Assembly (NCBI GenBank): GCA_014529385.2
Contig: CM043957.1
Coordinates: forward strand, 90,483,160 to 90,547,159
Reading direction: 5' to 3'
From: Adiantum capillus-veneris
Lineage: Eukaryota; Streptophyta; Polypodiopsida; Polypodiales; Pteridaceae
DNA length: 64,000 nucleotides
Part shown: positions 26,853 through 38,979 of the stretch, piece by piece
How the letters are laid out: each line of letters starts with the position of its first letter
Numbering within the stretch: position 1 is the first letter of the stretch
Position numbers and translations under genes: made by a program
Notes under the pieces: generated by a model
Database searches by the model: none
What the model saw: the letters and a program-made list of their open reading frames with translations, nothing else
Told to the model about the DNA's origin: nothing

Positions 26853-27419
26853 TCAGGTAGCAACAAGATCGTTCTTTGACACTTTTTTACGAGGCCTTTT
26901 ACCCTTGCTAGGGCCCGCCACGACATGGTCGACAATGATAGGACCTTCATCCTCTGCATCAATGGAGTTGTCCACCACTTGAGCTACTTGTACTATGTTT
27001 TCTTCCAATGCGTTCATGTCGGGCGCTACCTCGTGAAGTACACCTTCAAGAATGTGAGCCCCCCCTTCATGTCTTTGTACATGAGGAGGGGTGACCAAAT
27101 CAACTGCAACCACCAATCATAATGATTAAAGAAATGTGTAAAGCACAACATACATACAAGAAGATGCTTGAGTAAGATTCTTTGTTTTACCTTCATCGAG
27201 TGGTTGCTCTTCTCTCTTCCCTTTCTTGCACTCCATGTAACCGGCTATGAAGACATGGGCTAGCTTGGAGTTGTGTGGAAGGGATGGGTTGAAAGATCGC
27301 AATGCACGCTTTGCTGAGTCTATGTCCTTATTATCTCCACTCGTAGTATGTTTCTGAGCAAGGCGTTGGTCGGGGATTTCCACACGGAGTCCATGCCTTT
27401 TTGAGAGGTGGCGTACCAT
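26853..27419 (-). CDS. Two-exon gene fragment of unknown function
   Basis: On the minus strand, exon 27191-27419 (from MVRHLSKRHG to EEQPLDE) joins exon 26853-27103 (VDLVTPPHVQ to SKNDLVAT, stop TGA at 26855-26853) across an 87-bp GT-AG intron, keeping the frame (split codon G+TT). The first exon may extend upstream of 27419 to a CAG acceptor near 27463. The C-terminal part is acidic (NSIDAEDEGP) followed by a basic cluster (GKRPRKKVSK) that could be a nuclear localisation signal. I recognise no domain. It converges with the MULE gene, with the microsatellite array between them. It may be the 3' end of another transposon or host gene. Confidence 0.5.
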
Positions 27420-27463
27420 ACGCTTTCTGCCTACTATGCCTACAATGCCTGGTCATAGGTCTT

Positions 27464-29679
27464 GACATGCCGTGAGTTTGCAATAGAATATATTTCAATT
27501 TAAGGTTGAATAAACAAGCTCCTTGTACTACATCAATTAATCATCCCATGTCATTAGTAAACCTTTCACATGTATAAACCTTGCCACATGAATAAACACA
27601 CAAGGCTAGATATGAACATACACGTTGGTGCAGCCAAAGTGTGTCGACTCTAGAAGGTGGCATGGAAAAATGTGTGCAGGCAAGCAGAAGCATGGCAAAG
27701 GACTGGAGCGGCCAGGAAGGTCACGGGATAGCAGGTAGCAGCGAAAGTGTATGCATGATGCGGCTTATAGGCCAAGAAAGGCTACATAAGGGGCTAATTG
27801 GGGTAGCAGATGAAGGAGATGCAAAGTGCAGCCTTTGGGTCCAGAAATGAAGAGCTTGAAGTGCTGAATGAACGGGTCCAAACGACTCATCAAACCGAGC
27901 TATGGAGCCCAAGTTATTGAAGGTTGAAGCTTTGGTGGTTTGCAGTTTTTTGCCGGACAGGGCAGCTGGGGACAGGTGATCCAAGTGGAACTTAAGGTGT
28001 AGATGTGTAGAGCTCAATTCATGGAGCCTACCCGTCTTTTCGGATTGCGGATCGGAGCCATGGTTTGTAAGATATGATCAGTTGAAGTTTTCCCGAGGGC
28101 CGGGTCTGAGCCCACTTGGCCGCATTGGAGAATGTGCCATCCGGCATCCTTTGAGCCTCAACAAAGTTCTAGTGCAGGGAGTACATCATATGGAGCTAGC
28201 AAGAAGTCACTGCATGCCAAACGGAGTCAGGAACGAAAAGATATGGTAGTCGGAAGCTGGGGTGCCTTTGACCAGATTGGATTGCAGATGATTTTTCCAC
28301 TTTTTGAGAGCCTTGGTTCGAGGGTACCGATGAATCAAAATGCAAAGATGGAGGGTGTGGTTGGAGCCAAGAAAGTGGCATTTCAGTTGGTGGTTACACA
28401 TTGGCAGAAGGAGGTGGGAGCTAAGTATGGGAGCCAGGCAAAGGTAGGCTAAAAAGGATTTTTTGTTACAAAAAATAAAGGGGTTGTTTTGTTGTTCAAC
28501 AGGCTATGGCCTCCTGGGCCGCCACGTGGCTGTATTAAAATCCCACATGCGCAGTCCGGGGTCAGAATTCCGTGGTATATAGGGTGAGGCATGGCCTCTC
28601 CATGGTACACAACAAGGGAGTGGGCTCCTTGGGAGCTCCTTGGCCATGGCGTCCGTGGGTGTAGCGCTGCGTGTGGCGCGGTGTTTGGCATATGGCGGTT
28701 ATTTTGGGTGGCAGTTTCAGCGAGGCGGGGTGGCGGTGGCGCCCGCGGTGGTTGAGTTCATTGATGATGTGGCATGCAGTAGGGGCTATGCCCGCGCCCG
28801 TAAGGGGCCAAAATTTTTTGAGGAGAAGCGCCCCCTCCCCCCCCCCCCCAATAGCGACATCGCTATTGGGGAGGGGTCCCGCTGTAAAGGAGGTGCCGAC
28901 AAGGGTTGAAGATGTAAGCCAAGCCAAGGGCGCTCAAAGGCCAAAAAGGAAGTCCGGGCGGCCGGGCAAAGGGAAAGGACCAAATCCTAAGGTGTACACC
29001 ATGCAAGTGTGTCCAAAACTAAACTATGCCAAGTGTTGGCAATGCAATCAAATGCTAAAAAGAACTCCAAATGAAGTGCACGACATGGAAGGGGACCCCA
29101 TTTTTCTTTTTTGGGAATCTTAGGCACACCCCTATAAAAGGAGGTTTTGTTAATTTTTTAGGGGCTTTTGGACCAGGGTCTTTGGACCAATGTGGCTTTT
29201 TCGCTTGTGTGTGTGAGTGGAAGCTTGAAGCTTGTGTGTTGCTAAGCTTGCCATTGAAGCTGCATACGTTGGTTGTACTACTCCTTATGCAATAATACCA
29301 CTCGTTTGCCCCAATCTCGTGTGTTGCTTCTCCCCATCCCCCTCCTCTTCTCTCGCCCTTCGCCGTATTGGCCATTGCTTGCAGAGGGTTTGCCTGCAGC
29401 TCGAGAGGTGCTACCGAGAGGGCAGATTAGGAGTGTTTTGTGATTCGGAAGGGTGAGTTGAGCAGTGTGGGTGTTTTTGTGTTGTGGGTGTTTTTTGCAA
29501 GGTGTGAGGTAGTTGTTTTGTATGCTAAAGCGGAGTTGTTAATGCAAATAAGCCAATTTGAAGGTGTTTTTTGAGAGGTTAGGGGTGTTGTGGAATCCCT
29601 GGGCTATAGAGAGGCAGGTATTTTATGTGATGGGTGTGTTCCCTATTCCCCCTCTCCAACGTGCTTAGACCATGCATAT
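27464..29679. other. Unclassified mixed-composition DNA, possible LTR or promoter
   Basis: Several open frames overlap here on both strands but none has a recognisable domain or splice structure. Features seen: a perfect hairpin at 28846-28871, a C homopolymer at about 28838-28849, and a TATA box TATAAAA at 29133-29139 followed by a G/T-rich leader. The TATA plus leader layout would fit an LTR, but no partner LTR is in the window. Confidence 0.35.
28846..28871. repeat. Perfect 11-bp inverted repeat with 4-nt loop
   Basis: CCCCAATAGCG (28846-28856), loop ACAT, CGCTATTGGGG (28861-28871). It is extended on the left by a C run and on the right by GAGGGG. Confidence 0.9.
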
Positions 29680-30830
29680 ATTACGAACATGCATATTTGA
29701 ATAAACCTACACACACAGGTACAAGGTTGTTCTTGCATGGCTATGCACGATGATTATGCATATTTGAACATGTTTATGCTTATGTATATTAGAACTAAAA
29801 TTGCTTAAACGTAGATTGGCATAGACATACACATGTATAAATATATACGTGCGCATACCCATGCATACATTACAAACATGCATATTTGAATAAACCATTG
29901 CATTGCATAAGCAAACGCGTGCACGGGCATAGACATACACATGCATAAACATACACGTGCATAGACCCATGCATACATTACGAACGTGCATATTTGAATA
30001 AACCTACACAAGCATGTGCAAGGTTGTTCATGCATGGGTATGCACGATGATTATGCATATTTAAACATGTTTATGCTTGTGCATATTAGACCTAAAATTG
30101 CTTAAACGTACATGGGCATAAACATACACATGCATAAACATACACGTGCATAGACCCATGCATACAGTACGATCATGCATATTTGAATAAACCTACACAA
30201 GTATGTGCAAGGTTGTTCTTGCATGGGTATGCACGATGATTATGCATATTTTAACACGTGCACGGGCATAGACATACACATGCATAAACATACACGTGCA
30301 TAGACCCATGCATACATTACGAATAAAAAGCATGTGCAAGGTTGTTCTTGCATGGGTATGCACGAACAACCCGATGATTATGCATATTTTAACATGTTTA
30401 TGCTTGTGTATATTAGACCTAAAATTGCTTAAACGTACATGGGCATAGACATACACATGCATAAACATACATGTGCATAGACCCATGCATACTTTACGAG
30501 CGTCACCATTTGAATAAACCTACACATGCATGTGCAAGGTTATTCTTGCATGGGTATGCACGATGATTATGCATATTTAAACATGTTTATGCTTGTCTAT
30601 ATTAGACATAAAATTGCTTAAACGTACATGGACATAGACATACCCATGCATAAACATACACATGCATAAACCCATGCATACAGTACGAACATGCATATTT
30701 GAATAAACCTACACATGCAAGTGCAAAATTGTTCTTGCATGGGTATGCGCGTTGATTATGCGTATCAAGACATGTTTATGATTGTGTATATTAGACCTAA
30801 AAGTGCTTAAACGTACATGTGCAAGGTACA
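29680..30830. repeat. 188-bp satellite rich in ATGCAT and CATACACATG motifs
   Basis: The anchor GCATATTTGAATAAACC (or variants) lies at 29691, 29880, 29988, 30177, about 30507 and 30693, and a remnant near 30316. Spacings are 186-190 bp except for shortened units of about 108 and 139 bp. Units also share AAGGTTGTTCTTGCATGGG, GATGATTATGCATATTT, CCTAAAATTGCTTAAACGTA and ATACACGTGCATAGACCCAT. Long stretches alternate purine and pyrimidine. Translations rich in MHVYVYA are artefacts. Confidence 0.9.
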
Positions 30831-31458
30831 AACACATGCATAAACAAGGTACAAAGTTTATGCATGTGTATGCTTGTGCATATGTATGTTTAAGCAAGAG
30901 TATGGTTGTACATATGTGGGTGTTGTTGCTCGAGCACAACCCTAAACCGTTTGCAAACATGGTGACACAAAGTAAAGCTTAAATCTAATGCATAATCTTA
31001 GCGTTGTATTTACTCAAACATTGTATTCGATTCGCCAAATTCAAATTGTTTCGTCCCACAAGTCAACCTTGCGGGATGAAGACGTTATGAGATGATTTCA
31101 TTTCATCCCTTTGCACAATTTTTCCTTTAACAGATCATTTCCTTTACACACACAAAAGCCACTTAGACCTTTGAAGACGTTAACAAATCATTTAATTTCA
31201 ACTCTCTAACTCTCACACAATTCTGCCTTTTGAAAACGTTAACATATCATTTCATTTCATCACACAAGCCACTTTGACCTTTGAAGACGTTAACAAATCA
31301 TTTGGTTTCAACTCTCAAAAAACACACACACACACACACACACACTTTGACCCTTGAAGACGTTAACAAATCATTTCATTTAAAAACACACACACACACA
31401 CACTCAGACATTGTATCTCATTCAACAGTTTGTAATTTTTTGAACTAATTGTTTACAT

Positions 31459-31502
<44 letters not shown>

Positions 31503-31506
31503 CTCT

Positions 31507-31544
<38 letters not shown>

Positions 31545-31620
31545 TCCACATGCACACAAACCATTTCCTCCCTCAATTAATTTAATTTACTCTCATACCT
31601 CATTGGTCTCCCTTCGAACG
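30831..31620. repeat. Irregular repeats of a GAAGACGTTAACAAATCATTT motif with AC and CT microsatellites
   Basis: The motif TTGAAGACGTTAACAAATCA appears near 31172, 31273 and 31351, with a diverged copy near 31229. The copies are separated by (AC)n runs. (CT)n is at 31462-31500 and another (AC)n at about 31508-31541. No gene. Confidence 0.75.
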
Positions 31621-31861
31621 TAAAATTGGCCCAACCGACGAGCTTTTGCGATAGCATCATTTGCGTCGATGCGTGACATCGCCGCTCTTCTCATGTTGCA
31701 AGAGTCGGGAGAGACAGTCGCCTGTGGTGCCTTGGGTCATAGTGCGCGGATTGTCGATGGAGTCACGCATAATTCCAAGCTTGAGGAGCTCGGTGAGGGA
31801 CGGCTTGAGCTCTCTGGCTTTACGAAGCTCGCCATGACGGTACCATTGATAAGAGGCTTTG

Positions 31862-31908
<47 letters not shown>

Positions 31909-32346
31909 CTCAGCGCTGCACAGGAAGGAATTCTCAGTCTGAGAACGAGAGAGAGAGAGAGAGAGAGAGGAAGCGAGGAAATGAAAGCTTGGCTGGCTTG
32001 AATGCCTCGCCAGGAAAAGGCTTGAATGCCTCGGCTGGAAAAGGCATCGGCTGGACCCGCCCCCTTTTGCGTTGGACCCGCCGGTTTTCCTGACTGCTCT
32101 GGACCCGGCGTTTTTGCTGACTAGGCTGCCAACGGCTGGCGTGGCTGCCAACTGGACATAGAGTCCGTTTTTTAGAGCGAGCCGATTGTCATTCTCTTTG
32201 AGCCTTGCAAAAACAGAGAAAGTTGTAGATAAGTGTTTTGAGGCTTTCCTGAAGATCTTAATGGCTGCAGGCCCGCTTTGGATGTGCGAGAGCTTGTTGC
32301 TGTTTAGTTTGGCTGAGTGAGCTATATAATTTATGTGCCTTTTCAG
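31621..32346. other. Unassigned segment upstream of the ORC6 fragment
   Basis: A minus-strand open frame of 164 codons (31657-32151) is interrupted by serine/leucine runs translated from (GA)n at 31868-31903 and 31949-31969, so I do not call it a gene. The end at 32290-32346 (pyrimidine tract, CTTTTCAG) reads as an intron 3' end for the following exon. An upstream ORC6 exon could lie at about 32210-32290, but I could not align one. Confidence 0.35.
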
Positions 32347-32735
32347 TTCCTGATAAACTCCTCTTTGACAAGCATGTTCAAGCAGAGGTTTGTTGCTGCT
32401 TTACCTGCCTCTCGCAAGCGCAATGTTGACTTTAGTAGGCCTGACGTATTTACTGTAGCTGCATTTTATCTTTGTGCAAAGAAAAACAAGGTGATTCTGC
32501 AGTATTTTCTAAGCTCTTTTTTTTTGCCATTGATCCTATAGATAGAGAAAAGTTACATGGATGCAACCTCTCAATGGATGTTTGTGATGCTTGCGAGGTT
32601 TATGCATGTGTTATGAATGCCCCATTTCTCTACGATTCTGATTCATAAATCCATATTGGCAGCTAAAAGTTGATAAAATGTGCCTTATAGAGTCTTGTGG
32701 GACATGAGAATCAGAATTGCAATGGTGCACTATTT
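32347..32735 (+). pseudogene. ORC6: Origin recognition complex subunit 6 (ORC6) gene fragment
   Basis: Exon 32347-32490 is exactly 48 codons between a TTTTCAG acceptor and a GTGATT donor. It encodes SMFKQRFVAALPASRKR, then DFSRPDVFTVAAFYLCAKKN, the conserved C-terminal region of plant ORC6. The next exon starts at 32663 after TTGGCAG and continues in the right order with LKVDKMCLIESCGT, then TGA (32705-32707), then ESEL. ORC6 is part of the six-subunit complex that marks replication origins in the nucleus. Upstream exons (cyclin-like TFIIB-type folds) are missing here, and a stop breaks the second exon, so this is a partial copy. Introns are retained, so it arose by DNA duplication or capture, not by retroposition. 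Alternatively it is the damaged end of the real gene. Confidence 0.78.
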
Positions 32736-33206
32736 CTTTTGCCCTTCTGCTCATTAAAAGAAAGCTTTGATGGGTGGGCTTTCTAAGCATGCTCATTGCA
32801 CGTATCAACATCCATGCTCGATATTTGCTTTGGCATGGTGGGTATTCAGAATGAAAAGAAAGACTCTAAACCTGTTAAATGCAATAACATCATGAGCAGC
32901 TGCTTCTTGTAGTGAGGGAGGGCTAGTTCTCACACAATTGTACTTGTTGCTAATATCTTTGCTAATTAGCAGCCCTCCGTAGTGACCTTCCTCCTCTAGC
33001 TGAAACTGATAGTTTTAATGGAAATTACCATAATACCCTTGGTATTTGAGGAAATTCCCAATATACCCCTCAATTTTGAAAATCTCTCAATGTATCCTTC
33101 ATATTTGGCCAAAGTCCCAATATGCTCTTCCATTTTTTCAAAATTCCTAAAATGCTCCTTTTTAAAAAAAAGGTAGGATTATATTAAAAACAAAAAAGAG
33201 AGAATT
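32736..33206. other. AT-rich spacer
   Basis: No gene. Near 33026-33165 a phrase about 30-40 bp long (CCCAATATACCCCTC, CTCAATGTATCCTTC, CCCAATATGCTCTTC) recurs imperfectly. Confidence 0.5.
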
Positions 33207-33925
33207 AATAGATAGAGTATGTCCTAAGGAAGCTATAGTGCTTCAGAGTCCGAAACCGACTGACCTAAAATAGGTTGTTTATCTTATGCGCAATTTTTTT
33301 CAAGTGTCAAAAAGACAATTGAGCACACGAGAATGATTGAGGACTCTACACATTCTAGATAGTAAGTTTTGTCGCATTTGGAGCACTATAACTACATGAA
33401 ATCAACATATTAGGCTTCTGTAAACATGCTATTTATCTTAGGTGCGATTTTACTAGAGTGTCAGAAATAACTTTTGAGCACCTAGGCATGTTGAGGATAC
33501 TATGCACATGCTAGGCATTAAGTTTTGTTGCATTCAAAGCACCGTAGCTATACAAATTCATCGGACCAAGCTTGAGGTAAGGAAAGGGGGTTTTGGTGTC
33601 TGAATACACCTGAGACCGATCTAGGTGAGAGCACACTATACTTGGGTTTTTCGAGAGATTAGCTATCTCTTGTAGCCTCCATGCACTAGTTGGGTCAGCT
33701 ATGTCCCACAGATTGAGGTAAGGAAAGGGGGTTTTGGTGTCTGAATACACCTGAGACCGATCTAGGTGAGAGCACACTATACTTGGGTTTTTCGAGAGAT
33801 TAGCTATCTCTTGTAGCCTCCATGCACTAGTTGGGTCAGCTATGTCCCACAGATTGACATTTTATGTATGTGGTTCTTGCTTTGCTAGCATCGATATAGT
33901 AAGGCTTGGCAGTCGACCGACACTT
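33207..33925 (+). repeat. Dispersed repeat, copy 2, with a 141-bp tandem duplication
   Basis: Matches 19436-20010 in order and content. Within it, 33572-33712 is repeated as 33713-33853 with almost no differences; both start TTGAGGTAAGGAAAGGGGG. Copy 1 has only one unit here, so this duplication is younger than the split of the two copies. Confidence 0.88.
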
Positions 33926-35480
33926 TCTTGCATCCAAATTGCCTTATTTACCCCTATACACTTGCGGTGGGGCCGAATGGTGGAATGATCACCTTGCCAC
34001 ATGGATGAGATGATCTATCAGGGCCCTCTCATCTACATTCTTTAAGTATTGTGCATTGCCCATCTATATATATTTGCACAAACTTGTCATTGCCACCATC
34101 TAGCCGCATATTGCTAAAATCAGTGTTTGGGAAAAAGTGTGTCTCAGCTTATATTTGTCCTGCTTCAAAATTCAAAAATGCCGCTTGAGAGCATGAGAAA
34201 AAGGAAAATTCAAGCCTAGATTTTGACAAAAATAGTGTAAAATATTAAAGGAGGGGGAATTTACATATATAATCAATTGTATTAGATTTTTCATGATGAA
34301 AAGATGAAATAGATAATACTACAATTATAAAAAAATTAGATTTTATCTCAATGTTTCATTTCATAAAATCTAGCTTTGAGGTTTCTTGAGAGACTAGAGA
34401 GATTCAACTTCCACTAATAGTACATATTTTGGCAAGTCACAAGAGAATATGTCAGCAAAATTCCATGCATATTACAAAATTTTGTCTCTAAATGCAGGGT
34501 GTAGCATTTTTCTTAATGGAACATGGCTCACAATTGCCTCCTTTCCCTAGCAATATCGTGTTGTTGACGGAGTTGATGAGAGTGAAACTAGCCAAGGCAA
34601 ACATGCAAATACATTGACTTGAGAGAAATTTTTATCATTTTGAAATGTATCCCACTGATTTTGGATCATGTGAAGGCAATGATGAGTGCCAAATAGACTT
34701 GAGATCATGTGGAGTCTATCCACGATAAAGAATACAAGCCATCATGGTTGAATCGACATCCATAGTGATCCCCTTATCATGTGGCCCTTCAACCATGGTT
34801 GTAATTAGCTTATATGCCATAGGTAAGGCCATCTCTAGGTTGTAGAATGTCATGTATGGCTCAAATATAATTGTGGGGCGCGCCGGGGGGAGAGAGAGAG
34901 AGAGAGAGAGAGAGAGGTGTCTAGTAATCAACTGTGAGAGGGAGATTTAGAGTGAGGGAGAGGGATGAGAAATAGGAAGCAACCCAATCTATCAGAAAAT
35001 AAGAGCAATCTTTTGGGAATTTATAGCGTTCAAGTGTTTTTTTCACTACAAAAATGTAGAATTTAAAACATACAAGCCATAATTTTTATTGGGGGTCTAA
35101 TCTTAACAATAAATAAAAAAATACATTTGCATGTACAATCCATTCAATGGCAGTCAAGAAATTAAATCCCACAAAACACAAAATGATTGTAAGGCGATTA
35201 CCATAAAAATCTCACATTTATAAAAGTATATAAGCTATTCTAAGATTTCGGGTTCTGTTCTTAGCTATATTTTAAATAGGCTTATGTGTCAAGGTTAAGA
35301 TAGGCCCTTTCTCTAAACAAAGCATTGAAGAACTATGCTTGGCGATGAACATATTCTCATTGTGACTTAATCTTAAGATACATAAGAACACAAAACATAG
35401 GTGTTTACATGTAAGGTAGGGTCATCTTCATGTTACGCGCTCAGAGAATTCTTTACACATGCATGTTGACTCCTTGCAAA
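33926..35480. other. AT-rich gene-free DNA
   Basis: I see no supported gene. A short minus-strand ORF (34716-34931) starts inside the (GA)n tract at 34889-34915 and has no recognisable domain. A GGCGCGCCGG motif adjoins that tract. Confidence 0.5.
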
Positions 35481-35639
35481 TTTGTAGCTTGTAAATTTTC
35501 TCATGACCATCTGCTCCGTCGCTCTCAACTTTGAAAATTTCATGGACTCTTTCAAGGTGACAAATCTCATGTGTCACCCTTGTCTTCATAGCCAAAGCCA
35601 CACCAACTTTTCATACTACTTCTACAAAATTGAGATACA

Positions 35640-36009
35640 ATACTTAGCTCGCACACTTTGTGCAAATTCCATCAGTAATTGCAGCATCATTGTGCATTTC
35701 TTGATGAGCATGCTTCTTTTCTTTACTAGCTTTCTTCTTCTTCCCAAATCGGAGAGAGGCCTCTTTTGGAAGTCTCGCAAGGAGGCTTATTAGGTGCTCT
35801 CTCGTCAAGGTGGGGAGCTTGGAGAATCCCATGAGCAATAAGCTGCCGTTGCACTTCACTTTGGAGGGATGGATTGCCCATGGCTTGTTGAAGCCTAGAA
35901 ATAAGATAGTTAACAAGCATCGGGGCATCATTAGTAGCTTGCTCATTAGCAAAATCAAAGTTATCAACATTAATTTCACTCTCTTTACTATTGTCAGCCA
36001 TTCTAACAA
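35640..36009 (-). pseudogene. Gypsy gag N-terminal fragment
   Basis: On the minus strand from the ATG at 36001: MADNSKESEINVDNFDF, LVNYLISRLQQAMGNP and a charged region, then a frameshift near 35770-35730. It lies about 400 bp inside the 5' LTR and primer site at 36407-36418, where gag is expected. No zinc knuckle or pol domain is recognisable further down; the element is truncated or has decayed below about 35480. Confidence 0.55.
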
Positions 36010-36406
36010 CTTTTAAGTGTAAACTTTTTAGGTGTACTTTGGCACTTCAAGCCCTAGTTGCTACTCCTCTTTACCCCTTTAGAAAAAGCACTCAAGCTAC
36101 TGTACCCATGGCTCGAATACCATTAATTGCAAGGAATAGAAGAGAGGGTCGTTCAACACCAAAACAACATCGGCTCCTGTCAAGCTTCTAATGGCTCAAT
36201 AGTGGTTAAGCCGTAGGCAAGCCCCGTAGGACTCCACTATTAAGACCATAGCTCTCGACGGTGATGCCCCGTTAACTGGACAAAGGCAAGCGCACTGCAA
36301 GGCTGAAAAAACCTATTCTACTTACTCACATGCAATTAATACTACCAAAAACATTTATAGCTAGCTTGAGGACCTCCCTTCTTGAGCACGAAAAGACAAA
36401 CCTTGT

Positions 36407-36418
36407 GCTCTGATACCA
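36407..36418 (-). other. tRNA-Met primer binding site
   Basis: Reads TGGTATCAGAGC on the minus strand, the standard plant initiator-Met primer site, one base inside the LTR end at 36420. It proves that 36420-38022 is a 5' LTR on the minus strand. Confidence 0.95.
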
Positions 36419-36419
36419 A

Positions 36420-38022
36420 TGTAACTTTGAATGGTTTAGCAACTTGTGTGTAGCGGAAAATAGCATGAACATAGTGAGCATTTCATTAGAATAGATTCCT
36501 AATGAGAATAACAAGAGTGCTTGGGTGGAGAGAGCAACAAAAAGCATAACACCTAGTTAGATAGCATGAACAATACTTCAAAAGAGAGAGAAATTCAACT
36601 ATTGACAACAGTTGAGGACCGGATTTACATGGAGCCGGTCCCCCCTCCAAAAGGCTTTGTACTATGGTTTCTCCCATCAAGAGAGACATTTTACAATACA
36701 ATTTTTTGTGTTCCTTCAATACTAGCTAGGGCAATGAAGATGGAAACTTCATGCACTAAGCAAAACACTTATCAAACACAACATCAATTCCCTCACGGTC
36801 TCAGACCCAAGACCTCACACACCTTCGAAGATGGTGAAAGCTAGCGGGGTATGAGAGTAGATTGAGAGGAAGAAGGAGTATTCTTACAAGAAAGATGTAC
36901 ATCTCCTCACATAATCACTCATATTAACATAGCTTAGCTTAGTAATTAGCATGGTAGAGGAGATGAGCATGCATTGAAGCTTGGCTCTTGGTTGGATTTG
37001 CATCACAAAGCCAAGAGTTGTTGGTGTAGGCCTCCCTTCTCACAAGCTTGGAGTAGGTGATAAGCTTTCTATTAAAGCTTGAGAAGGAGAGAGAGTCTTC
37101 TTACTCCACACATGAGCTAGTGTGAGTGTGTAGGTGATAATGCCTTTGAAAAATCAGCCCCCTCTCTCTCTCTCTTGGTCGACCCCTCTTGCTATTTGCT
37201 CTTGCTAGCATCCTATTGGACCTCCCTAGGCTTAGCCAATGGTAATTAAGCAGCATAAGTGATAGCCTTCTGATATGTGTCCCCCTTTCCCCTTTTGTGA
37301 GAGCTTAGGTAATTAATAAATGCAACTAAACTCTCATTGGACCCCTTTGCCTCCTGGCCAATAGGAATCAGGCAAGCCATTGGGATGTTGAATGCTCATT
37401 GGACCCCTTGGGAGACTATCCAGTAGTCTTCTAGAGAGCTTAATTCCCATTGGTTCTTTTATAAGGCGTTTTTAAATTAATTAAACTATATTTACTCTAG
37501 CCTAATTCTCATTGGTCCACCTCCAAGGCCATCCAATAGGATTTGAGTACACCTTGTGGGCATCTGGGCTAGGGAGCTGACATGTGTCCCTCATTCCCTT
37601 TGTGTAAAGGGAGCTTGTGTGTGTGTGTGTGTGTGTGTGTGTGATTTTCTCTCTCATCCCCTACTTGCAAGGCTCGCCTCCTCCTATGTAGGGATGGATG
37701 AAGACTTTTAGGGCACACACAAAGCATCCAATTTCCCTAATGTTTGACATTTGGACACAACCTTTGAATTTTGGAACCTTAGCATTTTAGAAGTCTTAAT
37801 GGGCTTAGCCTTAGGGTCTTTTAAGCCCATTGGTGCACGTAGCTCTTTTGCAGATGGCCCCCCCTTTGGATCCCTATTTTCCCTCCTTTGGATCCCTACT
37901 GTGGCCGGTCTGCTAACTTAACCAATATTCTAGCTTTTTCTCCCCTAGCACTTCCCCATATTAAATGATCAGTTTAACATGAGAAAATCATTTAGGAGAA
38001 TTAGATATTGATTATTATGACA
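36420..38022 (-). mobile_element. 5' LTR of a minus-strand Gypsy element (family LTR-A)
   Basis: Reverse complement of the LTRs at 3323-4902 and 53443-55045, about 1.60 kb, TG...CA ends, with PBS and gag start directly adjoining. It contains a GT microsatellite (37614-37643) and the family hairpin at 36616-36641. Confidence 0.93.
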
Positions 38023-38979
38023 ATTTCTAGGCATATGACCCAAATAAGACCAAATCACTCCATGAGTGTTGATGGTCATTGATTGATCTCTTCACAATTG
38101 TACTTTCAAGAAAAGAAGTCTTCAATCTGCCAAGGGGTAGAGGATAAGTTCAACTTCACAAGTTGATTACAATCACTATTGAACACAATAGACTGTGTTC
38201 ATCATTGTTAACTAAGAGTTTAAGGAGTTCCCATGGAGAATCTTACCAAGGGGTTTGAATTGCCAAGGCAACACCTTGGGTTACTAAATCTAGCCAAGGG
38301 GTTTGGATTGCCAAGGCAACACCTAGGGTTACCATTTCAATATTTTTTTATTTTCACTAATCTCTCATTTAGTATTTAACATGTCAAAGACATATTGGGT
38401 CTTTTGAGGTTAGATTTTTGGTAATCTACCTTTCACGTTTGAAAAGTGCACTTGAGTTATTTTCCATCTCTAGGTAAGCATATGATTTCATTTAGATTAA
38501 TTTCTGAATATGCTTTCATTGAGTTTTACAAGTAAGATGCATATGATAGAATGCTTTCATCCATTTTGCTCTTCAAACACGTGCCAAGGTCATGTAGGAG
38601 GGCAGAATTTTGGGATAGTAGTGTACCAGATACATTTTTGCACATTGCAATTATAGATCTACATGGTAGGGCTTTGTTTGGCATATGGTGATAGTCACAT
38701 GGTGTGTAACATGGTCTAGAGCTCATGGAGTTTGGTTCAGCTAATGTGGAGTAAGATCTATGAGGGTCCCACTCACTCATGTCATTGAGTGTTTACAAAT
38801 ACTTCGACAGACAAGTACATCTCATACTTGATGTGTATCATATTTTTTAACATCATTATATGAGACACATTCCACATGTGGAGAACATGAGTCTTTGGGA
38901 CTAACATTGGCACATGTTATTCCAGTTATGTGTCACGACAGAGCCCCTAGGTGCTGGTCAGATCCGTTTATTAGGCCAT
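38023..38979. other. Spacer with a 47-bp tandem duplication
   Basis: CCAAGGGGTTTGAATTGCCA at 38246 is repeated at 38293 with small changes, extending through AAGGCAACACC. Otherwise no gene is supported. 38820-38979 may be the decayed start of the Gypsy pol region that follows. Confidence 0.5.

Noticed and set aside
28640-29123. Overlapping plus-strand ORFs of 89 and 150 codons
   Set aside because: No domain, no splice context, and three frames are open at once over GC-rich DNA. A gene is possible but not supported.
29707-30486. Minus-strand ORFs rich in MHVYVYA phrases
   Set aside because: They are frames through the 188-bp satellite; they recur with each unit and start and stop at unit deletions.
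31657-32151. 164-codon minus-strand ORF near the ORC6 fragment
   Set aside because: Its centre is serine-leucine sequence from GA microsatellites, and the ends show no recognisable domain.
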